DNA of 64,000 nt from Candidatus Limnocylindria bacterium (GCA_036523395.1 DATDEH010000102.1:1-64000); one strand, 5' to 3'. Shown: positions 24,415 through 33,276, counted from the stretch's first letter. Made by a program: numbers and translations. Notes: generated by a model from the letters alone, not told the origin.

Positions 24415-25139
24415 CCGGTCCTTCGCTCTCGGATCAACGCATCATCGACGCACTGAACGCCGAACTCTCAACGATCCCGGTACCGCACCGGAGTACGCCG
24501 AGAGCGCGTGCGGACAACCGACGGGGCGACCTTCAACCGCGCGGCCGGCTAATCACGTTCAAAGACGCGCTTTGGACCCAGCGTGTGTCGGAAGCCCCGA
24601 GATACAACGGGATGGCAATTGCGATTCCGATGAGAGTCCGGCGGCGAAGTCTGGCACCGTGGCTCTTGGTGGCTGTGTTAGCCGCGGCGGTGGCGATTTA
24701 CGGACCGGCCCTCGCACGTCAGTTCAGTGGCGGTGGCACACAAGTCACGCCGCTTCGGCCGCCTACCCTTCGTCTGAGCCTTTCGGCGACGTCGTACGAG
24801 GTTGGCCAAACCGTCTCCGGCGAGATTACGGTGACCAGTACCTCCCCAAGTACCGTGCGGGAACTCTCGGTCAGCGTCTTCCCCGTTGGTGCACGCCAGG
24901 CTGGCGTCAGTGAAGCGTCGGTCCGTACGAGGCTGTTGGTGATTCCAGTCAACTCGTCGACCGTCGCCGGATCAAGCAGCCGCTACCAGTTCACCTGGGA
25001 TCAGCATCGAGACGACGGCACATTCGCTTCAAGTGGCGACTACGTAATTACGGCGCTGCTGATCAGCCAGACCGATCAGGGCAACTCGCACGTCTCCGCA
25101 ACGGGCTTTGCGAACGAAGTCACGGTGTCGCTCCGTTAG
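24411..25139 (+). CDS. Membrane anti-sigma-like protein
   Basis: A 242-residue protein. The N-terminal cytoplasmic ~80 residues are followed by one membrane helix (APWLLVAVLAAAVAIYGPAL). The extracellular beta-sandwich-like domain (LRLSLSATSYEVGQTVSGEI, then YQFTWDQHRDDGTFASSGDYVI) resembles Ig-like or BsuPI-type intracellular-proteinase-inhibitor domains. The ATGA overlap with the sigma gene makes an anti-sigma role likely. No ZAS zinc motif (HxxxCxxC) is present, so it would be a non-classical anti-sigma factor. Confidence 0.65.
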   Translation: MTGPSLSDQRIIDALNAELSTIPVPHRSTPRARADNRRGDLQPRGRLITFKDALWTQRVSEAPRYNGMAIAIPMRVRRRSLAPWLLVAVLAAAVAIYGPALARQFSGGGTQVTPLRPPTLRLSLSATSYEVGQTVSGEITVTSTSPSTVRELSVSVFPVGARQAGVSEASVRTRLLVIPVNSSTVAGSSSRYQFTWDQHRDDGTFASSGDYVITALLISQTDQGNSHVSATGFANEVTVSLR

Positions 25140-25317
25140 CCGGAAAACGCTGGCGCCCGTGAGTCGAGCGTGTCGGATACTCCGGTAGAGCGGCCGGTCG
25201 GAGGCGATTTCGACAGGTCGGTCGGTCGCTATATTCGGATCCCGAGTGCCAGGACCTGACCCCTTCTGTGACGCGCGTCATGTAGCGGTCGGAGCAGCGG
25301 CCGTATGAAGTTCGGGC

Positions 25318-26274
25318 ATGGAATGGCCAGCACACGAACGGCACCCTACGGTTGCTACTCCAAGTGTTACTGCGCCGCTACTCCGAGTAGCACGCAGAAG
25401 CGACAACGACGCCGCAGCTGACGCGAATTCGCAGCGGACTGCTCCCGCCCGAACCTCGTCCTCGCGCGTGGACGCGACGCTTCGCCTGCTCGGGGCGTTC
25501 CGGGCGATTCGGAGAGACCAGCTCGAACGATTCCTCCTGGCGAACGAGGCCATCACTTCCCCATCCCGCCGGGTTGCCGCCTTCCGCATCCTCGGCGAAC
25601 TGCGCGAGCGTGGGTTCGTCCAGGCGGTCGTGCTGCCCGGTACTGTCGCCACCGCCGGCGCGACGCGCGCATACGTCCTCACCTCCGCAGGACAACGTGC
25701 ATACGCCGCCGACGACGGCGCCTATCCGCGCGGCATCCGCCGCCCGAGCATCGTGCTCCTCGACCATGCGATCGCGCTCGCGGACATCGCGCTCGCCTTC
25801 CGCGACGGCGCCGCTCGCGCCGGTGACATCGAGCTCTCGTGGCAGGCGGACTGGGAGATCGTCCACGAGCTCGGTTGCACGACGGTCATTCCCGACGCGT
25901 TCGTGACCCTCGAGCGCGGCGGCTGGCGAACTCGTGCGTTCATCGAGGCCGACCGTGCAACAGAACGCGAGCGTGCCTTCGCGAACAAGGTGCGGCGCTA
26001 TGTCGAGCTGTACCGCGACGACCGGTGGCGAAGTGTGCTCGGGACCTGGCCGCTCATCCTCACGGTCACGACGTCTGAGAAGCGTGCACGTTCGCTCTGT
26101 CGCCTCGCATTCCGTGTCGCCGAGGCCGAGGGCGGAGCGCGGATCCGGCAATCGTTCCGTTTCGCCTCGCTGGATGAGCTCTTGCGTCGAGGTGCGTTCG
26201 ACGAGATCTGGCACATGGGCCCCGGCGCCGAACGCGGTCTCCTCCTCAACGCGTCGGAGGCGGCTCCACGGTGA
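25318..26274 (+). CDS. Replic_Relax-family (replication-relaxation) protein
   Basis: A 318-residue protein. An N-terminal winged-helix region (LRLLGAFRAIRRDQLERFL, then RVAAFRILGELRERGFVQ) is followed by the family core: SIVLLDHAIALADIALAF, PDAFVTLERGG, FIEADRATERERAFANKVRRY and WPLILTVTT. It matches the Replic_Relax family known from small plasmids and integrative elements. The nearest relatives in this window are at 34155 and 38757. It ends ~105 bp before int2. The role in replication or mobilisation is inferred from the family name and position. Confidence 0.78.
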   Translation: MEWPAHERHPTVATPSVTAPLLRVARRSDNDAAADANSQRTAPARTSSSRVDATLRLLGAFRAIRRDQLERFLLANEAITSPSRRVAAFRILGELRERGFVQAVVLPGTVATAGATRAYVLTSAGQRAYAADDGAYPRGIRRPSIVLLDHAIALADIALAFRDGAARAGDIELSWQADWEIVHELGCTTVIPDAFVTLERGGWRTRAFIEADRATERERAFANKVRRYVELYRDDRWRSVLGTWPLILTVTTSEKRARSLCRLAFRVAEAEGGARIRQSFRFASLDELLRRGAFDEIWHMGPGAERGLLLNASEAAPR

Positions 26275-26379
26275 CCTCGGGACCAGCACCGCGGGCAACA
26301 TCGCGTCGCGGAAGGGTGCTTCAACGCACGGGAGCGAGTAGCGTTGCGCGCGGTCGGTCCGGCGCGGGGAGAAGAACAG

Positions 26380-27407
26380 ATGAGATCCCGCGCAGCAGTG
26401 CTCAGGTGGTCGGCCTTGCGTGACAAGAAGGCCGCCCTCGAGGAGGTCACAGAGAGCTTCTTGGTCCACCGCCACGATCTATCCCAGGCGACGCAAGTCA
26501 ACTACCGGCTGCAGTTCCGGCTCTATGACGGCTGGGTCGCGGCACAGCTCGGCCGCGCCACGCGCGTCGAAGACGTCGAACCCGGCACGGTCAACGCGTA
26601 TCTCGAACAACGGCGCACGGCCGTCTCCGCGCAGTCCGCGCACGCCGCGTGGAAGGCACTGCGTTCACTCGCGACGTTCCTCGCGGAGCGCAGGATCCTC
26701 GCGGACCGCGGCGCAAGTGTCCCTGCAGCACATCCGCGCACCACGCATCAAGGACGAGCCGCGTCGCGCTCTTACCGACGATGAGCTCCTCCGCCTCCTC
26801 ACGCATGCCGGACAGAGCGAGACGGGCAAGCGTGACCGCACCATCGTCATGACGCTGCTCGTCTGCGGCATCCGACGCGGCGAGCTCTGCGGACTTCGTC
26901 TCAGTGACATCGATCTGCGCGAGCGCCGGCTCCATGTGCGAGCCGCGACGAGCAAGTCCGGCGAGGCTCGCGACGTGACGCTCCACCTCGAGGCCGCGAA
27001 GGAGCTCGACACGTACATCAACGACGTCCGCGAGGGCGACACCGATGCGGACGCGCCACTCTTCACCGACCGCTCCGGTCAGGCGCTCACCGGGAACGCG
27101 GTCCGCAAGTTGTTCGACCGGCTCAAGGTCAGCACCGGCATCGACGCTCTGCGCGCACATGCTCCGGCACACCTGGGCCACGAACTACCACCGATCGGCG
27201 AGCGGCAGCCGCTTCGATCTGCAGGCCGAAGGCGGATGGCGCACAGGACGGATGGTCGAGCGATACACGAAGAGCCGGCCATTCGAAGAGCGACGACGCG
27301 GACCCTCACCGCTCACCGCGTTTCGCGAAGCCACGAAAGGAAGGCGGCCTGCAGGGAAGCGGTCGCCACAACAGGGAAGAGGCCTAACCGAAATACGTAC
27401 GGCATGA
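26380..27407 (+). pseudogene. Integrase int2 (subfamily beta), twice frameshifted
   Basis: Highly similar to intact int4 (39719-40747), sharing even the upstream GCGCGGGGAGAAGAACAG leader. Frame 1 runs from ATG 26380 to ~26720, where an extra C (GTGTCCCTGCAG versus GCGTCCTGCAG) shifts it. Frame 2 continues to ~27148, where two bases are missing (GACGCTCTGC versus GACGATCTCTGC). Frame 3 then encodes AHMLRHTWATNYHRS, EGGWRTG and ERYTKS to the end. All catalytic residues are thus present but in different frames. It is either decayed or a sequencing artefact; two independent indels favour decay. Confidence 0.85.
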
Positions 27408-27431
27408 CAACCGAAATAACCACGCGGTCTT

Positions 27432-27477
27432 GTAGCCCGGAGGGGATTCGAACCCCTGACCTCTTCCTTGAAAGCGA
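27432..27477. repeat. att C: 46-bp tRNA-Glu 3' half with one mismatch
   Basis: Same core, but with C instead of G at 27475 (AAAGCGA versus AAAGGGA), the only mismatch among the six copies. The left flank (CCACGCGGTCTT) also deviates from the ACGACGCGGGTC seen elsewhere, consistent with the degeneration of neighbouring int2. Confidence 0.88.
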
Positions 27478-27605
27478 TGAGGTCGAGAGAAGCGGCCTAG
27501 CGGATTGTTTACGCACGAATCGATACTGGCCGAGAACGAAAACGCGCGTCAGATAAGCGGCCCAATCACGACAATGAGGCGGCCAGCAGGCCGCCTCTCG
27601 CCTCA

Positions 27606-28129
27606 TTACTCGTCCTGATCGTCGTCCAGAGACAGACGTCCGTATTGGTCCGGGATGCTTCCCCAGCCGAAGATTGCCAGAATCTCCGACGGGACACTTC
27701 CCGCCTCCTCTTCCGGATCGACATCAACGCGCAGAACGGTGCAACCGTGTTCCCACTCATCACCCAAGTCGAAGATGTAGGTGAAGGTGTCGCCTGAACT
27801 CAGTCCCATTGAGCTCAGCGTGTGGACTCGTTCATCGAAGTGCCGTGTCGAAGCGCTCTCTTCGAGCTCGTCGGCCTCCTCCATGACGATTCGGCGACCG
27901 TCCGCAAGCGGAACTCGTGTACGTGGGACGGGTCCCAACGCGCGAAAGCGCGGTCAATAGCGTTTGCGAGTTCCGCGAACGTGTGGACGCTGCTCAGGAG
28001 CAGGTCACGCCCCGGCGGGGCGGCTAATTCGTCGCCGCCCTTGCCAACCAAGATCACACGCACGATCGACCACCTCGGCGGCTTGCGCGCTCGAGAGGGC
28101 CCAGTTCGCGTCCCGCGTCGCGTCGTCAC
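27606..28129 (-). pseudogene. pRiA4b ORF-3-like protein, frameshifted
   Basis: The N-terminal half in one frame reads VRVILVGKGGDELAAPPGRD, then TFAELANAIDRAFARWDPSHVHEF. The C-terminal half in another frame reads SGDTFTYIFDLGDEWEHGCTVL and an acidic tail. Together they match the pRiA4b ORF-3 family found on plasmids and integrated elements. The join is near 27930-27950. The coding signal switches frame with no gap, so one indel explains it. The function of the family is unknown. Confidence 0.7.
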
Positions 28130-28160
28130 CGCAACTTCCCCCTGCTCTACAGCGGGACAT

Positions 28161-28598
28161 TCACGACGAGTGTGCCAGCCGCTCGAGGAAGCTTCGTACG
28201 GTCAAGATGCTTGTACGAACGATGCCCAGTCGCACAAAGCCATTGTCGTCCGCGAGCGCGAGGAGCGGCTTGTCACCGGTAACGATGCAATCTGCTTCGG
28301 ACTCATGCGCGGCCTCGAGCAGATGATTGTCGCCAGCAGCCAGCTCGTACGTGACCGTTGGGCTCACGATCACGCACGCATCGGCCCAAAGGGCAACAAT
28401 CCGATCCGGCTCAGGGAACCTCGGGCTTAAGTGCTCATAGCGAAGCACTCGACCGAGCTCCGCCAGGATTGCATCGCTCGTGACAGGCATGAACCGTCCA
28501 TCGAGGGCGGCGTCAACGACTTGGCCTGGCATTCGGCCCCAGCCGAATCCCGAAACAAGGATCGTCGTGTCGATGACGACGTAGAGCGTGGCGCGAGA
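28161..28598 (-). CDS. PIN-domain toxin lacking a canonical start codon
   Basis: The frame, open from just after a TAG at 28599-28601, begins SRATLYVVIDTTILVSGFGW, the PIN N-terminal strand with the first catalytic Asp. It continues with SDAILAELGRVL, a central ELAAGDNHLLEAA and DCIVTGDKPLLAL, the C-terminal acidic cluster of VapC/PIN RNases. No ATG, GTG or TTG lies between the upstream stop and the Asp. The first ATG (MPGQVV, 28532) would remove the catalytic strand. Either the start was lost, leaving a silent toxin, or a non-standard start is used. It pairs with the antitoxin directly upstream. Confidence 0.72.
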   Translation of the reverse strand, partial: SRATLYVVIDTTILVSGFGWGRMPGQVVDAALDGRFMPVTSDAILAELGRVLRYEHLSPRFPEPDRIVALWADACVIVSPTVTYELAAGDNHLLEAAHESEADCIVTGDKPLLALADDNGFVRLGIVRTSILTVRSFLERLAHSS

Positions 28599-28609
28599 CT
28601 AGAGCCGTT

Positions 28610-28894
28610 CTAGGTCGCGCGTTTCGCAGCGGCGACCGCGGCGTCAACCACAGAAGGATCCAACTTCGCGGCCGTCACCTGCTCGCGAATGACAGCAAGT
28701 CGTTCGCGGAGTTCCTCGCGCGCGCCACGCGACGCTGCAGCCTTCAGCCGCTCGAACTCTACTTGGCTGATCAGGACCGCTCGCTGCTCACCCCGCTTCG
28801 TCAGGACCACCGTCGAGCCTTTCCGGGCGACCTGGTCGACGAGGTCGCCTAGGCGGCCCCGCGCCTCCTCAACGCCGTACCTTGTTTGTGGCAT
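28610..28894 (-). CDS. Phd/YefM-type antitoxin
   Basis: About 94 residues from ATG 28894, preceded by GGAGG. The N-terminal DNA-binding fold YGVEEARGRLGDLVDQVARK and VVLTKRGEQRAVLISQVEFERL matches Phd/YefM antitoxins. The C-terminal helical tail (ELRERLAVIREQV) would bind the toxin. It lies 11 bp upstream of the open PIN frame in the usual antitoxin-first order. It probably autoregulates the pair. Such modules stabilise mobile elements, which fits E3 persisting without an integrase. Confidence 0.82.
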   Translation of the reverse strand: MPQTRYGVEEARGRLGDLVDQVARKGSTVVLTKRGEQRAVLISQVEFERLKAAASRGAREELRERLAVIREQVTAAKLDPSVVDAAVAAAKRAT

Positions 28895-29183
28895 CGGTTG
28901 TCCTCCATGAACCTTAAGGTTCACCTGCAGGTTAGTCAAGCGAAGCGGGGGGCAAGTCTCATGCCGGTTGCGGTTCTTGGCGCCTGCGCGAGCGGCGCAA
29001 CCGAGTATTCGGGCAGGGCAGCATGTTGGCCGGACCGTGCGACTGGCCAGTGACGGTCGTTCTCACGGCAGGGCTCTTTCGAAAAGGAGAAGCGCCCACG
29101 AGAAGCGGCCACGAGAAGAGGCCGCTGCACAACAGATTCGGCCCGTCCTGCAGCGGGCGAATCCCCAATAACGACGCGGGTCT

Positions 29184-29229
29184 GTAGCCCGGAGGGGATT
29201 CGAACCCCTGACCTCTTCCTTGAAAGGGA
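29184..29229. repeat. att D: 46-bp tRNA-Glu 3' half
   Basis: Identical core. Here the match to the intact tRNA continues through AAGCG beyond the core (TTGAAAGGGAAGCG), the longest identity of any internal copy. This may be chance, or it may mark a crossover point slightly further into the anticodon stem. Confidence 0.9.
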
Positions 29230-29249
29230 AGCGGTTGAGAGAAGCGGCC

Positions 29250-29660
29250 TAGCCAACCGCTCTCGCACGAATCGATGTTGGCATCGCGCGAAAACGCGCG
29301 TCAGATAAGCGGCCCAACTAAACGACATCGGCGGGCAGCAGGCCGCCACTCGCATCCAAAACTACACGCCATCAGCTCCCGATTCGAGCCCGGACCTTCC
29401 AAGGCGCGCCATCTCGGTTCCTCCTGACACAAGGTCCACGGTTGTGCGCCAGTGACTCGGGCGGACGGCCCCCAACTAGCTCGAGTGGAGGGCGTGGAAC
29501 AACCGCCGTCGACAGGTAGCCGAGAGGTTGCGTCCGCTGCTTACTAGCGTCCAGGCCAAGCGACGCGCCTTGGAGTCGACCGGGCCTAGTGAGACGCGCG
29601 GTAAAACCGAGGTTGCAAACACCACGCCGTTCTCACGGACAATCGAAGAGGAGACGACCG
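29250..29660. other. Gene-free left-end region of E4
   Basis: About 410 bp after the first arm repeat. It holds the second left-arm repeat (29304-29314) and a GGGCAGCAGGCCG segment shared with the E1 left arm. The region upstream of the subtilase gene has its ribosome-binding site GAGGAGA just before 29655. I see no convincing coding frame. Confidence 0.5.
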
Positions 29661-30998
29661 ATGCGATCTCATTTCCGGCGCGCCTTTTCTCTCATCACGA
29701 TCGCGCTCTTGTTGAGTCTGGTCCCGGGGCCGCGTCAGGCGGCCGCGCTCAGCACGGCCGGCGGACCGGCCGCGCCAGCGCCAAGCACACTGCTACCGAT
29801 CCCACCGCCGCCGCACCAGAAACCGCAACGGCCCAACGTCTCGGGCCGCATCGACCTCCCGTTCCCGATTGAGGACGGATCCATCCGCGTGCACGTCCAG
29901 CCCGGCCGCACGATCGAGCAGCTCATCGCGAAGTGGGGCCTGCTTGGACCTGCGACGCACTGGAACACCCCGCCCTTCGATGAATACGACGTGCGCTCGG
30001 GCCTCGACCGATCGTTCAAAGTCCGTGTGCCGGTCGGCACGGAGCGGACCTGGACGACGAAGCTCGCGGCGCAGCCCGCCGACTTTGACTACGTCGGTCC
30101 GCTGTGGCGGGAGCCGGTCAAAGCCGCGTTCTACCCGAACGACCCCAAGTTCTGTTGCAGCCACCAGCAGGACAATCTGATCGCGATCGGCATGCCGGTC
30201 GCCTGGGATCGCACCGTGAGCTTCAGCGGCGTTGTGGTCGCTGTCATTGATAGCGGACTTCGCGGCAGCCACGAGGATGCCGGCTGTTGGAAGCAGACCA
30301 CCGGGTACGACGCGTTCACACAGACGACGGTGGCACCCTGTGCCATGACCGACACTGGTGCGTACGGCGGGCACGGCTCGCAGGTCACGAGCATCGCGGT
30401 CGGCGACACCAACAATGGCCTTGGCGTCGCAGGCACGGGCTTCAACTCAGCCATCAAGCCGATCAAGTTCATCGCGAGCGATGGCGTGACCACGGGGCCG
30501 AGTCGGGCAGATCCCATCCGCTGGGCGCGCCTGAATGGCGCGCACGTCATCAATATGTCGTACGAATTCTCGCTCTACGACAACGATGAGCGACTCGCCA
30601 TCCAAGACGCGTGGACCGTCGGAATCACTCCGGTCACGGCAGCCGGAAACGAGAACGCGAGCCCGCCTGGTTATCCGTGCGCGTGGCTGTACATCATTTG
30701 TGTCGGCGGCACGGACAACGCCGGGAACAAGTGGTCCCAATCTAACTATGGGTCGTCGTGGGTTGATGTCGCGGCTCCCGCGATCAACATCTACGGCATG
30801 GGTTCGGGATCGAACAGCAACTACATCTTCGGTTCGGGCACCTCGTACGCCGCGCCTCAGGTCGCGGGGATCATGGCGCTACTTCGTTCGATCGGTAAGA
30901 CCAACAACGACCAGTGGTTGGCGCTTTGCAACACGGCGTTCGCGAACAGCTGGACACTTTGTGGCTTCGTCAACGCCGGCGCCGCGCTGAACTATTGA
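29661..30998 (+). CDS. Secreted S8 (subtilisin-type) serine protease
   Basis: A 445-residue protein from ATG 29661, with GAGGAGA just upstream. It has a signal peptide ~1-28 and a Pro-rich linker, and residues ~60-150 are probably a propeptide-like region. The S8 catalytic domain has Asp197 (AVIDSGLRGSHE), His238 (GGHGSQVTS), oxyanion Asn330 (TAAGNEN) and Ser395 (GSGTSYAAPQVAG). All are intact, so it should be an active extracellular protease. Eight Cys suggest disulfides. It is element cargo, encoded convergently to the sigma/anti-sigma operon and possibly regulated by it. Confidence 0.93.
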   Translation: MRSHFRRAFSLITIALLLSLVPGPRQAAALSTAGGPAAPAPSTLLPIPPPPHQKPQRPNVSGRIDLPFPIEDGSIRVHVQPGRTIEQLIAKWGLLGPATHWNTPPFDEYDVRSGLDRSFKVRVPVGTERTWTTKLAAQPADFDYVGPLWREPVKAAFYPNDPKFCCSHQQDNLIAIGMPVAWDRTVSFSGVVVAVIDSGLRGSHEDAGCWKQTTGYDAFTQTTVAPCAMTDTGAYGGHGSQVTSIAVGDTNNGLGVAGTGFNSAIKPIKFIASDGVTTGPSRADPIRWARLNGAHVINMSYEFSLYDNDERLAIQDAWTVGITPVTAAGNENASPPGYPCAWLYIICVGGTDNAGNKWSQSNYGSSWVDVAAPAINIYGMGSGSNSNYIFGSGTSYAAPQVAGIMALLRSIGKTNNDQWLALCNTAFANSWTLCGFVNAGAALNY

Positions 30999-31019
30999 TC
31001 GCGTCACGTTCGGGACGCA

Positions 31020-31044
31020 GGCGGGGCAGCTCGGCTGCCCCGCC
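31020..31044. terminator. Hairpin between convergent genes
   Basis: GGCGGGGCAG (31020-31029), a five-base loop and CTGCCCCGCC (31035-31044) form a perfect 10-bp GC stem. It lies between the end of the protease gene and the end of the minus-strand anti-sigma gene. No T-tract follows, so it may serve both directions weakly or need other factors. Confidence 0.6.
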
Positions 31045-31066
31045 GTGCCCAGTAGCGTCGAACGGG

Positions 31067-32374
31067 TCAGCGCAGCGAGATCGCTGCGAGGTCCGTGATG
31101 CGCGCATTCACACGGGACTCCGTTGACAACAGCAACCCTTCGTTCGTTGCGCTGCCGTCAAAGCGAGACGTGAAGCGCAGTTCGTCGTGTCCCGCAACGG
31201 TCGTGATGTAGAGCACCCGCGTTCCGGCCGGGTTCCATTCGGCTCGACGCGGCGTCCCAGCTAGCGTGAGCCGCTGCTGCGCACCGCTAGCGAGGTCAGC
31301 GATGCGGACCTCGTTCCCCGCACTGCCTAGCCGCGTGTATAGGAGTTGCGACGCGGTCGGGTGCCATCGGGGCTCGGTGAACGTCGTCTGCTCGCGGCTG
31401 CCGGTCTCGCGAGCGACGACGCGCGGTGCGCTGCCCACGTCGAATACTTCAAGGCGCTGCTCGCCGCCGTTCGGCGAGCTACTCGCCGCGCTCCCGAGCT
31501 GCGGAGCCGACTGACGCCAACTGATCGGGTTCGCACCGTTATTGAGTGGGTCGGGCCATGTCGAAACACGGCTCCCGCCAGGTCGCGCCGTGTATACGCC
31601 ACTGGCTGTCGCGAGCAGCTGGCTGTCAGGACTCCAGAGCAGTGGACCACTGTCGGCCGTGATCTGTTGCAGGTCGCTCCCATCGGGTCGGACCATCCAG
31701 CTCGTCGGCGTTGACTCGCTGAGCCAGCGTGTGAAGGCGATCCGTGAGCCGTCCGGACTCCAGATCGGACCGTCGGCGTTGTCGTTAATGGCGCGCGCCT
31801 GACCCGTCGGAAGATCAACCAGGACGAGCCCCGCCGTGCCCGTTAGCACAAAGGAGCGTCCGTCCGGTGACAGCTGTCGGCCAACGACGGTCGCAGCAGG
31901 GATCCGCAGGCCGCCGGCCGAGCGCACCCACGCGAGCGCCAATTGCGCCGGCGTTCCCTCGAGAGGCACCTGCCAGAGCTCCGAACGCAGCTGCGTGTTA
32001 CCCGGCAGGGGGACTTCCAGCACCGCATATGCGAACTCGCCGACGGGCCGACCAAGTACCCGCGTTTCGACTCCCGTGGGCAGTGAGGAAGCGGGCGTCG
32101 ACGTGGCACCCGAGCTCACCGAGGGACTGGGCGTCGCAGTTGGCGAACCGGAGGCAGCGGCCCCACCGTCACGAGTGGGCTGTCGAAGGTAGAGGCCAAA
32201 GGCGAGGATGCCTACGGTCAGCACCGCGAGCAGGGCGACACCGCCGGCATTTCTTAGCAGCGCTCCCCACCAGCTTCGAGGCGACCTGACCGCGGGTTCC
32301 CACTGCCCGGCCGGCGGCAGTTCGATTCGCTCGAGCTGCGCGAACAGGTCTTCGAGCTCACGTTCACGCGACAC
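31067..32374 (-). CDS. Membrane anti-sigma-like protein with TolB-type beta-propeller
   Basis: About 435 residues from GTG 32374, overlapping the sigma gene by 11 bp. A short cytoplasmic N-terminus (ERELEDLFAQLERIELPP) is followed by one membrane helix (~40-60) and a Ser/Thr/Pro linker. The WD40-like/TolB propeller has repeats GPIWSPDGSRIAFTRW, GPLLWSPDSQLLATA, EPRWHPTASQLLYTRL and RAEWNPAGTRVLYITT. Placement directly after a sigma gene suggests a membrane anti-sigma whose propeller senses an external ligand. No ZAS zinc motif is visible. Cargo of E4. Confidence 0.72.
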   Translation of the reverse strand: MSRERELEDLFAQLERIELPPAGQWEPAVRSPRSWWGALLRNAGGVALLAVLTVGILAFGLYLRQPTRDGGAAASGSPTATPSPSVSSGATSTPASSLPTGVETRVLGRPVGEFAYAVLEVPLPGNTQLRSELWQVPLEGTPAQLALAWVRSAGGLRIPAATVVGRQLSPDGRSFVLTGTAGLVLVDLPTGQARAINDNADGPIWSPDGSRIAFTRWLSESTPTSWMVRPDGSDLQQITADSGPLLWSPDSQLLATASGVYTARPGGSRVSTWPDPLNNGANPISWRQSAPQLGSAASSSPNGGEQRLEVFDVGSAPRVVARETGSREQTTFTEPRWHPTASQLLYTRLGSAGNEVRIADLASGAQQRLTLAGTPRRAEWNPAGTRVLYITTVAGHDELRFTSRFDGSATNEGLLLSTESRVNARITDLAAISLR

Positions 32375-32891
32375 CGTTCGCCTCCTTCCGCATGCGTTGA
32401 AGAGCCTGGCTGATGGTGGCGCCGACCGTCCCAGCGCGGATTCCCAGCAGGTCCGCCACCTCTTGATGGCGCATGCCGAGGTAGAAGTGCGCGATGACGA
32501 TGGCGCGCTGTCGCTCGGACAAAAGCACGAGGAGTCTTCGGACCTCGACCCGAGCCAGCACGGTCTCGATCGTGCGGTCGTCATCCGAGCCCGTGCGCGA
32601 CAGCGGACGGAACAGCGACCGCCGCCGGCTTTCCCGCCCGGCTTTCCGGAGAGCAACGCGGTACAACCAACCCTCCAGGTTGGCGTCATGGCGCGGCGGC
32701 CGCCTGAGGCCCTCGAGGAAGGCATCCTGCAGCGCGTCGAGCGCAAGCTCGCGATCAAAGAGCGTGGCGACGAGTCCGCGGTACACACGTGGAAAGGAGT
32801 CCCGGTAGAGGCGCGACCAGTGCTCCGCCGGTAGTGCGGTATTCACTATTGAGTAAGGTCTTCGGCGATCCCGTTCATTTAGTGTGCGCAT
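32364..32891 (-). CDS. ECF-like sigma-70 factor
   Basis: About 175 residues from ATG 32891. Region 2 is WSRLYRDSFPRVYRGLVATL, then LALDALQDAFLEGLRRPP and NLEGWLYRVALRKAGRE. Region 4 is LLSERQRAIVIAHFYLGMRHQEVADLLGIRAGTVGATISQALQRM. The E5 pseudogene at 38033-38360 is clearly homologous (VYREEAPRVFRALLASL, NLAGWLFRVALRQ). It overlaps the LuxR-type gene upstream by 17 bp and the anti-sigma gene downstream by 11 bp, giving a three-gene operon. Confidence 0.85.
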   Translation of the reverse strand: MRTLNERDRRRPYSIVNTALPAEHWSRLYRDSFPRVYRGLVATLFDRELALDALQDAFLEGLRRPPRHDANLEGWLYRVALRKAGRESRRRSLFRPLSRTGSDDDRTIETVLARVEVRRLLVLLSERQRAIVIAHFYLGMRHQEVADLLGIRAGTVGATISQALQRMRKEANGVA

Positions 32892-33276
32892 CCCGCGTGC
32901 GCAACCGCCGCCCTCGCTCGTCGCTCGGACGCATGCCGGGATCACGGTAACTGACCGCGGGCCCGCCGTCGGCAGCCTGACCGAAGGCGACCCACACGGC
33001 GTTCGACCGCGTGCTTGCGCCCAGCCGAACCAGGGACGCTGCGACGTGAAAGCGAACGGTGCGCTGGCTCACGCCAAGCTCGGCCGCGATCGCCTTATCT
33101 GGTAACCCGAATGCGACCAGCGCAAGGACACGACGCTGCTGCGGCGTGAGGCGGACACCGACTTCGTTGAGCCGGTGATCGCTTGGCTCACTCGGGAGAG
33201 ATCGCGCGAGCCCCGCGCGCGGAGAGTGACTTTCGTCGCGCGTGACTCTGTGTGCGCTGCCGGCGTCTTCTCCCAA
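32875..33276 (-). CDS. LuxR-type HTH regulator
   Basis: A 133-residue protein. The central LuxR_C HTH is VRLTPQQRRVLALVAFGL, then DKAIAAELGVSQRTVRFHVAASLVRLGASTRSNAVW. The N- and C-terminal extensions (~45 and ~30 residues) are Arg-rich and not domain-like, so the true start may be further in (for example near VRLTPQQRR). First gene of the LuxR/sigma/anti-sigma operon, divergent from the second LuxR-type gene at 33540. Confidence 0.78.
   Translation of the reverse strand: MGEDAGSAHRVTRDESHSPRAGLARSLPSEPSDHRLNEVGVRLTPQQRRVLALVAFGLPDKAIAAELGVSQRTVRFHVAASLVRLGASTRSNAVWVAFGQAADGGPAVSYRDPGMRPSDERGRRLRTRDAHTK

Larger units (their letters stand above)
22325..27431 (+). mobile_element. Integrative element E2 of the tRNA-Glu array
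   Basis: Bounded by att B and att C, ~5.1 kb. Class II left arm: GGGAAGCGACC at 22380-22390 and GGAAGCGGCC at 22477-22486. Cargo is a secreted protein, a LuxR-type regulator and a sigma/anti-sigma pair, followed by a Replic_Relax gene and frameshifted integrase int2. Right-arm motifs GGGAAGCGGTC (27354-27364) and GGGAAGAGGCC (27374-27384) are degenerate. Probably immobile without help. Confidence 0.8.
27432..29183. mobile_element. Element remnant E3 of the tRNA-Glu array, integrase lost
   Basis: Bounded by att C and att D, only 1.75 kb. It has a class I left arm (GAGAAGCGGCC 27487-27497; GATAAGCGGCC 27552-27562), a split pRiA4b-ORF3-like gene and a PIN/Phd toxin-antitoxin pair. The right end has GAGAAGCGGCC at 29100-29110 preceded by codons for an integrase-like EKRP tail. 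No integrase or replication gene remains. It is either an internal deletion derivative or a satellite moved in trans by alpha-type integrases. Confidence 0.7.

Noticed and set aside
29368-29402. A tRNA-like CGATTCGAGCCCGGACC segment after att D
   Set aside because: It resembles a T-loop, but no acceptor, D or anticodon stems can be built around it.
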